Shown here: positions 34,773-46,415 of the stretch, one piece after another | How positions within the stretch are numbered: the stretch's first letter is position 1 | Layout of the letters: the number at the start of each line of letters is the position of its first letter | Origin: Stenopsyche tienmushanensis | Lineage: Eukaryota; Arthropoda; Insecta; Trichoptera; Stenopsychidae | Length of the DNA: 64,000 nucleotides | Reading direction: 5' to 3' | Assembly (NCBI GenBank): GCA_008973525.1 | Contig: WACJ01000472.1 | Span: 1 to 64,000 of the forward strand | The notes under the pieces: generated by a model | Databases searched by the model: none | What the model saw: the letters and a program-made list of their open reading frames with translations, nothing else | What the model was told of the DNA's origin: nothing | Translations under genes and position numbers: made by a program

Positions 34773-35605
34773 TTATAGTTCAATATAACTTCTCTCCTGT
34801 CTATCTGATAAAGTTTTAATGTCATAAAACATCACGGGATTTGAACGAAGATATTCTAAAAGTCCATTTTTGATCTCATCGTTTGTTTTGTATTTTTGTC
34901 CCATCCAAATAATGCTGCATAGATCTAAAAATGAAAATCCGATGGAGCAATGTCTGGAGAATAATGAAAAGGTCGAACTGTCTTCCATACAAGGCTGTTT
35001 ATTTTTCCCCACGTTATTTTCGTCATATAGGTCAAATAACGTTCATTCTCGTTATTTCACTTGTCTTGGATGCACGAGAGAGGGTTGTTGTTTATGTATT
35101 TCAGCCCCTAAATAATCTAGGTTTAAATGTTTCAAAATAAACGACACCCAAAAGTCAAAAGATTTTTTATTGTTCACCGGGCTTTGGGGTCAGTTTTGCC
35201 TAACAGATCCTTCGATAGCCAATGATTTTTGCGTCCATAATTAGAGTAAAAAACTCATTTCTCATCTCCAGTTATTAAGTTGCCTAAAAACGGCGTTTCG
35301 GATTCCATCATTAAAAGTTGTTCGCATGTGTCGATGCGGTGGCCCAAGTTCTCTTAGCTCGTGCGGCACCCATCTTCCTTGTCTCCACACCTTCCCGATT
35401 TTTTTCAGATTTCTTTCAACAATCGACCATGAGTATCGGAGATTGATCGAATTTTTTTTCAATAGTTGCTGTTGGATTACTTTCTCATTTCGATTTCAGC
35501 AGTCAGTGTGGCGGCTTCCACCTTACTTGGATTCTATTTGTGTATCAATACAAAGTCTTTGTAAGCTATCTGTGATACCAAAAATGTTGCAGATATTTGC
35601 ATAAC
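34773..35605 (-). pseudogene. mariner transposase relic, third lineage
   Basis: Blocks read on the minus strand in transposase order. IGKVWRQGRWVPHEL (about 35405-35350, for the family's KWVPHEL) comes first. LITGDEK then a stop then VFYSNYGRKNHWL (about 35275-35215) follows; the stop replaces the conserved Trp of GDEKW. HYSPDIAPSDFHF comes next (about 34960-34920). After a frameshift, RSMQHYLDGTK and DEIKNGLLEYLRSNPVMFYD (34920-34840) follow. The C-terminus runs to about 34773. The block with HDNARPH is too decayed to see. No terminal repeats are recognisable. Its wording differs from both other mariner families here, so at least three lineages invaded this locus. Confidence 0.85.
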
Positions 35606-38284
35606 TATATATTGATTATAAATGATATATAATCACTTAAATTGTGATGAAAATCAATCTACTGCTTTTATTATAAATTTCATCACAATTGTTAATGTAT
35701 GTGATTGGGTCTTTTTTGAATTCAATTTAAACAGGCATTGCAATCGTTTGACAGATTTGAATTGCATGATTTATAACGCAAAGTGCATAAAAATGCGTTG
35801 ATTAATTATTTAAATTGATGCCATATATTAACAACATAACTATCTTATTATACTTGAATTATGCAGACATTTTGATTAAAGTGAGTAAATTGTTAAAATG
35901 CTTGAATGCAATTGTATGAAAAGAGGATTTCAAGCGAAATTCAATTGTAGAATTTTTCACCTAAATTTATCGTCAGCTGGAGCACGTTTTGTATCAAATT
36001 ATATGTTTTAATGGAATTCGGTCGTCGAGTTGTTTGCACAAATTGAATTTTTTTCGAACGTATTAGAACGAGCGCTTGACTTTATCATTCCGTCTTTTTA
36101 TTTTATTTTATTTTCAATCTATCATAAAATAGCGAATGTGGGGGAGAACCGGCAAGAGGATAAAAAAATAACACGATGGTAAAAAACTGTATCATTTTCC
36201 CCAGTTTAATGTGTTTGCATTGTAATCGAAAAATAAAAGGCCCATAACTTCGGTGAAATGGGACAAAAATTGTATGCCGCAAAAAGCGCGTTTAATTGAA
36301 AAGAATTGTGAAAACTCTCGCTTTCCATTTTTTATCTAAATCGCCATTTTCCGGAGAGCTTTTCTTTTTAGCAGCCAGTCGAGGAAATATGAGAGTAAGG
36401 TAATTTTAGTGGCTTTATGACCGGCGACAGTAGTTAAAGTGGCGAAACAACATCGAGAACACTTCGTGGGAAATTTTTATACCACTTTGTTACATGAACA
36501 TTCTTAACTATCCTGTTATTTCACTTTTGATATATTACCGCAAATAAAATGCCAAAGAAGAACATAAAAGACTTGGCAATAGGTTGAAATAACTTATTAT
36601 TTAAATTCTCGTGATATTAAAAAATAAATTTAATTCTATTATTTCCACTTTGTTATAATCTTAGACTAATACCTTATATTCCGGAGAACTATAATAGTTT
36701 ATTCATTACTCGAATTATGATCGACATCTTTGTTGAAGTGCTTCTTATTGGTATTTATAATATTATATTGATTATTCTTTGATCAATATCCATGCTATCT
36801 CTCGTAAATTCATCCACTACATCACGTTTTCGTTCAAGCAAAATTGATATCGTGGTCATTCCTCATATCATGTTAAATAAATACTAATTTATGATTCAGC
36901 TGCAAGACTGTTTTACTATGATCTATATACTCTTTGGGCAATCTGGCTATTCATCTGCCTGAAATACGACATGTGGCAGCATGCACGTGGAATCTCAAAT
37001 ACTCCTGGGATTCGTATTTAATTCTGTGTATTTTATTGGACAAGCGATTTCCTATTTTTTCCCCATCCGAAATGTTGCGGTTATACCATGTTTTAGGAGT
37101 AATCGGCTAATGGTGTCGGTCGTGCCCTTTACATACGGAAAAACAATGTGCTTTCCACATTGGTGCGAAGATTCAGGGGTTTTTCTGGTTTTATTTATTT
37201 TTTTGTATTCCACTCATTCGATATGCATTTTTGTCAAAGATTAGTACACTTCTTTAATATCTTCTTCTACATCAGAGAAATAAGACGGTTTGATTTTATT
37301 TGGTGATGTGAAATGTTGAAGATGCACATTTGAATAAGCTTTTTTTCTACAGATCTTATTTAGATGCTATATGGAATGTAGACAACCTTATAAAATACTT
37401 TAATATAGATCTTCAAATAAGTTTAAGTCGGGACAGAGTCATCCTGACTTAATCTTCAAGTCTAATCGTCCTAATATAATAGACATTTGAATGCCGTACA
37501 AACTATCATCGCATTTAAAAAAGCAAGTGAGCATATATCCATTTTTGTAGATAATTTAAATATCATCTGTTTTAGCATCCAATCGTAATCGGAAAGTTTG
37601 GATTGTTATCGATATCACTAAGCAATAAAAAACAACAGCTTTTCCTATATGAAAACCAGAATGAAGACTTAGATACTCCTCTGCATCTACTAAAATTTTT
37701 GGAGGATAGTTGCTATCGATTTGTTCTAATTAGATAGATCAATTACTGCGAAGATTGTCAAAAATTGAACAGATTGACCTCAATTATGTTATATAAAATG
37801 AGGTAACTTTTGAATTTGATATTAAGCATCAACTCATTGCCAAAATAACCCATGCCAAAATGCTACCCCTATTTTAAAAGCTTGGCTTCAAAACTATTAA
37901 AAAAGTCATAGAATTAAAAAAAAAATCAGGAAATCCAAAATATTAATCATTCAGATCGATTCAAGAATATTGGAATTTTCTGGATTTGAAAAAGAAAATA
38001 CTGAGGCGTTTAATAAAGTAAATACTGAGGCATTTAGTTAATCAAAATACTTTTTAAAAATGATGATAATTTCGCTAGCTACTCATAGATTCCCTCCTAC
38101 CTAAAATTCCTATTCAAATAATCCTACCCTAACTTAACCATATATGGAAGGTAAGTGGGAAACCACCACATAAAAAAATCTTTTCCCAAGAAAATACCGC
38201 TATGGAGATCGCCTTTATCCGCAAAATAATACGAATAAACCTTAAAACGAAGAGCATGTAAAATAATGTACATTCAAATAAGCT
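35606..38284. other. AT-rich, nothing recognised
   Basis: Low-complexity AT-rich DNA. An 87-codon plus frame at 36981-37244 has no recognisable domain. Confidence 0.4.
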
Positions 38285-38640
38285 TTTGTGCCATTTCAAA
38301 GTTATGCGGTTTTTTTTAAAACATTTTTTTTATTTCATAAAGAATACGCATCGAGATATTTTGGATAAAATGGAATATAAATCATCAAAAATAACAGAAA
38401 CATGGAAAAAAATACAATTTTGGACAAAAATACAATTTTTGTACATGTTGCATCTGCTATCGCTGAATTACGACCACACTTTAAGAGCCTAATCTTGTCT
38501 AGAATTTTGAAAAAATCGATGTTGTTTTTTTTGTATTTTCTCTTTTTTTCTTTTTTGTATAAATTTAAACTTTTTTATGCGATTTTGGGTATATTTTATA
38601 TGACTGTTTCAAAGTTATGCGGTTTTTAAAATCCATCGAA
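38285..38640 (+). repeat. Dispersed repeat, copy 2, with a terminal direct repeat
   Basis: 38296-38390 matches the reverse complement of 4686-4805. The opening block tttcaaagttatgcggtttt recurs at about 38605, 310 bp downstream, so the segment is bracketed by a roughly 20 bp direct repeat. AT-rich frames inside (38286-38492, 38402-38629) are not protein-like. Confidence 0.55.
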
Positions 38641-41060
38641 CGCATCTTCACTTTTTCCATATTAGGTCTTCCCAATTGCAATCTTATCATTGAATTAAAT
38701 CTTTGATCAATATTTATTAATAGTCGATGTAATATTTCACATTATGATGTAAATCATAGATCCAGCATTCATATAAATATTCAATTTAATCGCATGCAAG
38801 CATGATATATAAAATTATGAGTGGATGTGGTAACAAAGGCAAATTTAACTACTAACATGCATGTACCCGTGGTTTCAAATCGAAACCATATTTTACAGCA
38901 TAAGACATGGCATCCTCATTCACGTCTATTCAAATTCATTTCTCTTTTACAATAGGCATATGTATGAATAATAACGGGCGAAGAAAGACAATGATTTAAT
39001 ACATTGGCGTGGCAATGTGTTGCTTTGGTTTACTAAACAATACTAAAGTAAATGCGCAGCTTGCCTTGCTGGTGTTATAACAGTCCTCATATTTGTACAA
39101 GATGATCCAAGTTTGTGTTAACACACTAGTCAGTTTTGTGGTTTGAAAGGTCAACAAATGTGATGATTAGCTTTGTGTGTAAAGGGCTAAAGTTGAATTA
39201 ATACCATTCGCCCAAACTTTCATTATTAAAGCCTGAACTTTATTTTGGGGATGCTATTTATCTTAGTTGAACTATCCTTGGGAAAGAAAATAACCACCTG
39301 TATACATAGCTTGAGAATATTTCATAGATCATAAACATAAATATAAAATGTGGTAAGTTCGTTGAATATCATTAAAATATGTGCCTTTGTAAATTAATAT
39401 CCCCAGTAAGCTTTCGCTTAATACGATTTAGTATGGTTTAAAAATTATAATTTTTAGCACTTGATTGACAAGCCCTTGCTTATTATTGTTCGCAAGATTT
39501 GAATGTATGAGCTTAAATAAAATCTTTGTGAATCAAAACTTTGATAAGCAAGCAGAGAAACAAGTCTTAGAAGATTAAAAAAAAAACAGTGCGTGATCAT
39601 GAAAAATTAAGAACATGCCCAGATCTCAACTAAATAATTTACTTACAGACTTCAAATTATTCAAAATATCTCATGAACTTATCCATTAAGATAATACAGA
39701 AAGCCAATGGAGTATCAAAATGCGGACAGAACCCGCATATGAATGATGCAGTTCGTATGGAGAAAAGATGCCAACAGAGAAAATTGCTAAATACAATTTA
39801 ATGCTATAAAAATGAATGTAATTACATTCTCTTTGTTCAATTATATTTTCGTTCATTTCGTTTTATTACTAATTTAATTGTAAAAGAAAAGGCGAAACAA
39901 ATTTCTCAGAACCAATTAGTTTCATACACTTCACACAATTACTCAAAGAGAACGTTTTTCAACAGCTCGCTATATTGCTCTACCAATTATAGATTATGTC
40001 CATGTTAAATAAGATTTAAATTTAAAGATTAATTTTAATTCATATCTATATACAAATAATCTTATTTTTAAGTGTCAGGATTATATGTAGTCATATTTTA
40101 ACAAACAATAAGGGAATAATAAATATATCGTTCTCAATCTCAATCTGGTTATATTGATATAATTAATCTATTAAACGTGTGATATGAACTCAAATACTCG
40201 TTCATCAATCAAAATTTAGAATCATCGACACGTTAGCATTGTATATTGAAATATATTTCATGATATCAACTATAAATCATCATTTGATGAATTAATAACC
40301 ACTTTCTTTGCCCGTAATAGCACAAATTTCATTGCATTATCACATATATATCATTGGAAGCATATCTTGGTCAAATCCTATAAAATCTTCAACATTTTCT
40401 AATTATTTAATTAAAAGTATTCTTAATTAGATAGATATCTTTTATCACTATTTCCGGAGGATATCTTTCACATTTTATCTGGACGTTATTGAATGATTCT
40501 GGATTTTATGCTTCAGGACACCCACATATATGTATACTCTATTGGATTTATCTCCAGGATGTCTGGAAGATCCACGTCTATATATTTTAAATTGTTTCGT
40601 GATTTTCGCTGGTCTGTGATATGGTATATTATCTTATTGAAATCTTAAATGAACATTTAATATTTAAATAATGTTAGTAGCTATCATTCCAATTTAAATA
40701 ATAATCGATAGGCACTGCACACTGTCTATGGTATTCTTTGTACCACATATGTTACAACGAGCTCCAAACGTCCAAAGAACAATCAAAGGTATCTTAATAC
40801 TCCCTAAAACTGATGATATATTTTAATACGTGAATTTAAAAGATATCTCTTAGATAAGTGTTGATGCATTTAAGCATATTCTAAGATGGTTTTGCAGCTT
40901 TTTAGATCAGCTTTGTTGCGTCTTCCTTTTATAGTTCCTGCGGAAATTGGCAGCAGCGATATCAGGTCAATTTTTTTCGACTTTGTAGATTTGTTTAACT
41001 TCCTCCTTATCAATTTCCTATCCTTCCTATCCTACCTATTTCCTAAGACTAGATAAAATA
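38641..41060. other. AT-rich, nothing recognised
   Basis: About 2.4 kb without a feature. The last 150 bp (40900-41060) may be the 3' untranslated tail of the LINE that follows on the minus strand. Confidence 0.4.
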
Positions 41061-41065
41061 AATAA

Positions 41066-41392
41066 TTAATTATGGGTGAGGGAAAATCCAGTCTCGCTCG
41101 CGACCTCATTTGGTGCAAGCCACCAATGTAAATTAGTCTCTGGGAGGTTTTTGTGAACATAGAGATCGTAGAAAGCTCTGAGGATGCATTTCTCAGCATA
41201 GCTTACACAAAAAGCCCTAAATGCCCTAAAATATGAGGGAGGGGCTACAAGATTTGTGTATGCAATCGGTCTGCCTTTCAGACCGCTGACACTTCGAATG
41301 AGCGCCTCATGATCGGACGCCATGCCCGGACATGTCTCCAGAACATGGTCTGCGTCCATGACCGGATCTCCTATAGGTTGAGATGGCCACAA
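41066..41392 (-). pseudogene. LINE C-terminal Cys/His segment
   Basis: Reads MDADHVLETCPGMASDHEAL then IRSVSG, the post-reverse transcriptase segment of this LINE type, and runs open to a stop near 41066. The 1335-1610 fragment is a second copy of this same part. The tail beyond is AT-rich with no clear poly-A. Confidence 0.8.
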
Positions 41393-41395
41393 AAA

Positions 41396-41998
41396 TACAC
41401 TTGTAGGCAGTCAGGAGGGTGCGTCCTCTGATTCCCCAATCACTCTCCGCGATCCTCGACATCTTGCCGAAGGTGTCTGCCGCCTTCTTCACGGCATTGC
41501 GTGCATGTGTCATGAAGCTCCGAAAACTGTCCAACGTGATCCCCATATATGGGGCCGATTGCACGAACTTGACCAAACTCCCATCCATGCGAGGCCGAGG
41601 GGGATGCCAAAAACGAACCTTTAGGATGAGAACTTGCGACTTCGAAGCCGAGAAAGTTAATTTATTCATGCGGCTTCAGTCGCAGATCCTCTTCAGAGTG
41701 AAATTCGGTTTCGAGGTGGGACTTCGAGCCGGCCTTCACCAGCAACGTGAGGTAGTCTGCGTATGCGAACAGCCCAAACTCCGCTGGGAGCTCTAGCTCG
41801 AAGAGTTCATCCAAAAGGACGTTCCACAAGACTGGCCCCATGACAAAGCCTGAGGGTAGCCCATGCTCAATTTTCTGGCGATAATCTCGTCTCCAGCCTC
41901 GGCGACAACGTAGTGGTTCATCAAATACGACCGAATCAGTGCCACCACGTTTGACGGAATTCGTTTTGTGTGCAATTTCATAAGGACCATGATTATTT
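41396..41998 (-). pseudogene. LINE reverse transcriptase, second half
   Basis: Begins MVLMKLHTKRIPSNVVALIR then SYLMNH, continues with GYPQ.LSWGQ (family GxPQGSxLGPxLW) and FGLFAYADYLTLLV. After a frameshift near 41675 it continues as MNKLTFSASKSQVLILKVRF and WGIRGRTLLTAYKCIFVA. The catalytic YADD is YADY, so one metal-binding Asp is lost. The block between RLNKVFK and LKLHTKR (normally about 100-150 residues with the first catalytic Asp) is missing at the 42000 junction. Confidence 0.85.
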
Positions 41999-42002
41999 TT
42001 AA

Positions 42003-42790
42003 GATTTAAACACTTTATTAAGCCTCGGGGTGATCAGTTTCACCAGAACCTTCCCGAGCGTAGGAAGGATGATGATAAGCCGATTGGCTTTGGGATAGGG
42101 CGCCAGACAGCTAACTTTCGTCTTTGGCAGTATGACTGCCAGGCCTACTTTCCGTCCGGCACTACTCCTATAAAACACCTTCGGTTGAGACTCGCGATGG
42201 CTGGGCCTATGACCTGAAGGCGCAGTTTTCGATCCCTTCATCGATTCTGTCGATCCCCGGAGCCTTTCGGCTGCCCAGGGTCCGAGAAAACTGCCGCGAC
42301 TCATCGTGGTCTGGGGTGGGAGAGTTGCCCTCTTCTGTGACGTTGCCCGGTTCTTGCCGAATCCGGCGATGCTCCTCCTTGTCCGAGCTAAGGCCATCCT
42401 GAGAGAAGAGCGCCTCCACCAGGTATTCCATCAATTCTCGGAGGGAATTGGCAATTTTCATCGTGCTCGGGCATTCGATGCCCGAGAGGGGTTTTTTTTG
42501 TTCGTCTTGAAAGAGACGGCTCGATAGGCTGGACCCCAGGGTCCGGTTTCTGATTTAATGTTAGCAAACGCTCGTCAGGTTGGCATTTTTGCTGGTCGGT
42601 GCTCCACCATGGCGTCTGATCAGTCCTCCGCGGAGGGATAGTCCTTCCTATTCCGACCTCCGCAGCCTCTAAGATGGCAGCGTTGATAGCGTAAGCGACG
42701 CCATTGATGCCGCCGGCAACGTCTTCTCCCTCGAGGATGAGGTTCGTCATTTTGTTGGCCAGTTTGGCATCGAAATCATCCCATTTATGG
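42003..42790 (-). pseudogene. LINE linker and start of reverse transcriptase
   Basis: Pieces in two frames: NAAILEAAEVGIGRTIPPRR and PWWSTDQQK (linker before the reverse transcriptase, about 42610-42690). These are followed by VGLAVILPKTK and IIILPTLGKVLVKLITPRLN (about 42010-42150), the usual first reverse transcriptase block (LIPKxxK...RPIxLLxxxGKxxExxxxxRL). Sequence then jumps directly to a much later block at about 41990. Confidence 0.8.
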
Positions 42791-43107
42791 CCATCTTTCC
42801 ATCATTTAAAGCGCCGCGGGATGGCGGACGTAATAAAAGTGGGGCAGCCTGTTCGTTTACCGACAGTGAAAGTGATCACTCGATGGTCATTGCAGAGCTG
42901 GACTTTGTGGACCGTCCAAATGGAGATCCGCCCGGACAGCACCTGGCTGCTCATCGACACGTCGATGCAACTCTCCCCCGTCGGTCCAGCGAACTTTGGG
43001 GGACCATCTGGGTCATTCAGCACAACCAAATCAACCTGTGGGAATAGCTTCCGTTGTTCACACGTGGCAGTTATCCGGTTAAGTATACTACTGTTGTCTC
43101 TGTCAAG
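42790..43107 (-). pseudogene. LINE endonuclease domain, C-terminal half
   Basis: Reads QRKLFPQVDLVVLNDPDGPP then KFAGPTGESCIDVSMSS and CNDHRVITFTVG. This is the end of an APE-type endonuclease, where LNxPxxPTF...GxSxIDVT and the catalytic SDHxxI stand. SDH is changed to NDH; the His is kept. The N-terminal catalytic residues lie beyond the truncation. Confidence 0.8.
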
Positions 43108-43110
43108 TCT

Positions 43111-44329
43111 GAGTTAACACTTTGTTTGCGGGGTTTATGATTCGGCCATGAATTGAACGTAGAAGTCCATCAAGATCACGCAACGTGAATTTTTCTGATT
43201 GCCGCTTGTAATAATTTATATTTCTATCTATTTTCAAACTAAATACAGCATACGAAATATAATTGTAAGGGAAAAATATTTAAATTTTAAAAATTGGCAT
43301 TTTAATTAATAATACACAATATAAGCTTTGTAAAATACAATATTGGTGCACTTCTAAATACATTATCAAATTTTTTGTCGTTGGCTTTTAACATATAGTA
43401 TATACATTATATTGGGTGGACTATATATTTTTGCACTTTTAAACTAACCACGAAAAAATATACAGATTATATTTAAATATATGTCTATGTATAAGATTAA
43501 AAATATTTTGGAAAATTATAGTTTAAGAATAATTTTGTCTAAATATATATCATTTTGCCACTGGCAATTTTCAAATCAGGCCCCAAAACAACGCGAAGTT
43601 TTCATTTGTACTATATTATTTTAAGAAATATTTTCTATGATTATTATCATTTATTTTAATGCAATCTGTATTTTTTTCATGGTTATTTCAAAAGTGTAAA
43701 AACTTATGTTGGCCCACCCTATGTTTTTTGATACTTACATATTACACATACGATGAAGATGTAACGCTATAGAGCCTATCCATTCTAAGAACATCCCTTA
43801 GGTACCTATTGGCATTTTTTTACTTACCTATGACGCATATAAGCTTTCAAAAATTTTCGTTACTTTTTTTGTCTTAATTTCTTAGTCTATCGATTGTCAT
43901 CCTTAGCATTGTTTATCAATAACGATAAAAATATTTCAAAATCAAAAAAATCTCCACTGTCAATTTCTAGTGTGAAGGTAAAATATGTGTTTCTGGACCG
44001 TGTCTCGACATAAAATTATTTTCTTGCCTCTTTATATAATTCTGGTTTCTATTGACCTCGCTGATTATGATATTGAGAACCCGTTTTGTATTTCGATTAA
44101 GTTTGATTAATTATTTTAAGCCATCGTGTATGATATAATGATTTTAGGGTATAATTTGAATATTATCTTTTCATCTATTCCAATTGATTAATTAGGAAAT
44201 TTCGTAAATGAATCAAAATTATTAGAAGCAAATTCATACAAAAGTAGGTTATTCAATTTTTTATTTATGGATAGCGACTTGCAAATCGCATTAATGTTTC
44301 ATTACACTTTTCATGGGCTGAGACGATAG
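43111..44329. other. AT-rich, nothing recognised
   Basis: No feature. A word at 43985 (gtgtttctggaccgtgtctcgac) loosely resembles 23748 (gtgtttcctgaaccgtgtctcaa), perhaps a short shared repeat. Confidence 0.3.
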
Positions 44330-44870
44330 GAATTAATCAACGCCACTCTACATTATTCCCTAGACGTTATCCCTCTGGTTACGAACAAGCGAAGTGCATG
44401 AAGTCCCGTAAAAGCATCAAGGGAATGTAGACATCCGCGCGATTGGAAACAGTTTTATTTGTCAGTCCCGCCCGGAGATGAGCAAGGAGCATATAATAAG
44501 GGAATAAATTGAGCCATCAAATTTTCGTTAACGGAATAATAAAAACGAATCATATTTTGAGAGTACTCTCGATTTTACGGCTATTGTTATTCCCGGGCAA
44601 TTCGGTTTAACGGGCGCCATTCCGCTGCGGAGGCCAAAAAAGCGGCTTTTAGCGGGACCCTCTCAGTTATAAAAGGGACCCGCGTATCTTTTTACGAGAC
44701 CCCCCGGGCCCCCCTTCATGCATCAAAACTAATCCCGCGGGATTACTTTGCGCCGGCTGAACGGACTTTGATACGGGAAGCTGCCCCACTCCTGCCTCGC
44801 GAACTTTCAATCCCGACAGGATTTGACGGGGCATCTTTGATGGTTTACATTGATCGTAAAACAGGCAACG
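44330..44870. promoter_or_regulatory. Strong GC-rich island with TATA-like word
   Basis: About 500 bp of GC-rich unique sequence with no long frame. A TATAAAAG word at 44668-44675 is flanked by an inverted GGGACCC/GGGACCC context (44655 and 44676). No Inr (TCAGT) stands about 30 bp downstream, so a core promoter is only possible. CCCCCCGGGCCCCCC follows at about 44701. A conserved regulatory element is a reasonable alternative. Confidence 0.3.
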
Positions 44871-45980
44871 GTAAATGTTTGATTTACCATTCTTAGCTAT
44901 GGATATGATTTTTTTTCGCTGTACAAGAGCTAATTATGGTAAATCCAAAATAATTTTTTTGTATTAAATATTGAGTTCTAGCGAAGTCACTTCGTTGGAT
45001 GTAACGTTGAGAGCATTAATCGAAATCCAACCAAATTTTCCTCTATTTTTCACGAACGATGAATCCGAATATAAGGAATCAGCGAATATAATTTATGAAT
45101 TAAGATCGAATAAAACATTGTTCCCAGTTTTAAAATAATATTTAAAATTACGACAAATTATTATTTTATAATCCAATGGCAATGCACAAAGGAAGAAGCA
45201 ACGAGTGTCAAAAAAAAGCGTTCTTTCTCTCCTTTGAAACCCTACTTATTTAAAAGAAGTAGAGTTTCGATTTAAGAGAAATTGATGCTAAAAGTGCCAT
45301 AAAGCCTTAAACTTATGCAAATCAATGCAATTTTAATTCAATCATTTATTAGACTATAAAAATACGTTAATAAAGCAATTATAACATAGATACTTTCATG
45401 GAATGGAAATATTTATACTTAACATAAATATAAAAAATAACAACATGCGATGACAAATAAATAGGATTAGAATCTAGAAAAAAATATTCCAGTTTTAAGA
45501 AATGCTTTAAATAATATATACTAAGACAACTATATGTATTACACACCCGTATAAAATGTTACTTCTGCAACACATTTACACCATAATACAGTTGAAACAC
45601 TTTATCTCTATTTCAGATGTCATGGTTAAGTAAAAAATATAGCATAAATATGTTAAAATAATTATAAATTTTGCATATATTTTATGCAAATAAAATGCGT
45701 GAAAGAGATTTTCGTAGTAATTTTTCATTGCCTTCCACATATTTGAATAGGATTTACGAGCAAGTAGTGAAATTACCACTAACTTTTATAATAAGATCAC
45801 TAGATTTAATCCACTATAACAACAACCCAATCCCTTGTTATATGTAATGCTGTAACTTAATTTGTTGTCTCAACCAAGGAGTATCGACTATGCTACACAT
45901 CACCAAGACTGAGAGCACTGGAGAATATTAATAATAGAGATCGATGCAGTATATCAGAGTTATTTCTTATATATACTAGA
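44871..45980. other. AT-rich, nothing recognised
   Basis: No supported feature. The 67-codon minus frame at 45576-45779 looks random. Confidence 0.4.
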
Positions 45981-45984
45981 ACTA

Positions 45985-46415
45985 CGGGCCTTGATTATCC
46001 GGATTGTTCAAAATAAAACAATAAATATATAATTTGCTGATTGGATATAACCGATGCTTTGAAACGTGGTAACTCGGGACATTATCTATTTAATAAATAT
46101 GGTGTCGGAACGTCAACTATTTCGAATATAAAAAAACAAAGTGAAAATATTTCGTAGTTTACTAATTGTTTGATTGTAATTGAAAAAGTATGAAAAAAAG
46201 AAAAATAGAGGTTGAAGAGTGTATTTTTATGTGGTTTATACAAAGACGATCAATTAGACAATCGATATCTTGTCTATTATTGTGTTAAAAAGCAATATTT
46301 TTTAATATAATATTACATGGTAATTTCACCTTCAAAGCAAGTTCTGGCTGGTTTGAAAAAATCAAAGGACCACATGATATCAGGTAACTTTCTGCTGATA
46401 TACCTTCAGTAAATA
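45985..46415 (+). pseudogene. pogo/Tigger element, N-terminal transposase piece
   Basis: A decayed end (ccttgattatccggat, about 45991) resembles the inverted repeat of the neighbouring element (cctcgattatccgga). A single plus frame from about 46060 then reads NKYGVGTSTISNIKKQSENI, VEECIFMWFIQRRSIRQSIS and FTFKASSGWFEKIKG, with LSADIPSVNT at its end. These are the helix-turn-helix and CENP-B-type DNA-binding blocks of jerky/Tigger transposases. There are four in-frame stops. The piece ends exactly where the next element begins, so its catalytic part is gone or was never here. Confidence 0.85.

Larger units (their letters stand above)
41066..43110 (-). mobile_element. R1/I/Jockey-like LINE, 5'-truncated and internally deleted
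   Basis: A minus-strand non-LTR retrotransposon of about 2 kb. Reading from 43110 downward, it has the C-terminal part of the endonuclease, a linker, the start of the reverse transcriptase, a deletion, the second half of the reverse transcriptase, and a C-terminal Cys/His segment ending near 41066. It is much GC-richer than its surroundings. ORF1 and the first half of the endonuclease are absent, as in 5'-truncated LINE copies. The clade call rests on recognisable motifs from memory; R1, I, Loa and Jockey groups share most of them. Confidence 0.85.

Noticed and set aside
41419..43117. Plus-strand frames of 125-137 codons opposite the LINE
   Set aside because: Antisense shadows of the GC-rich LINE coding sequence, whose minus strand shows the endonuclease and reverse transcriptase motifs.
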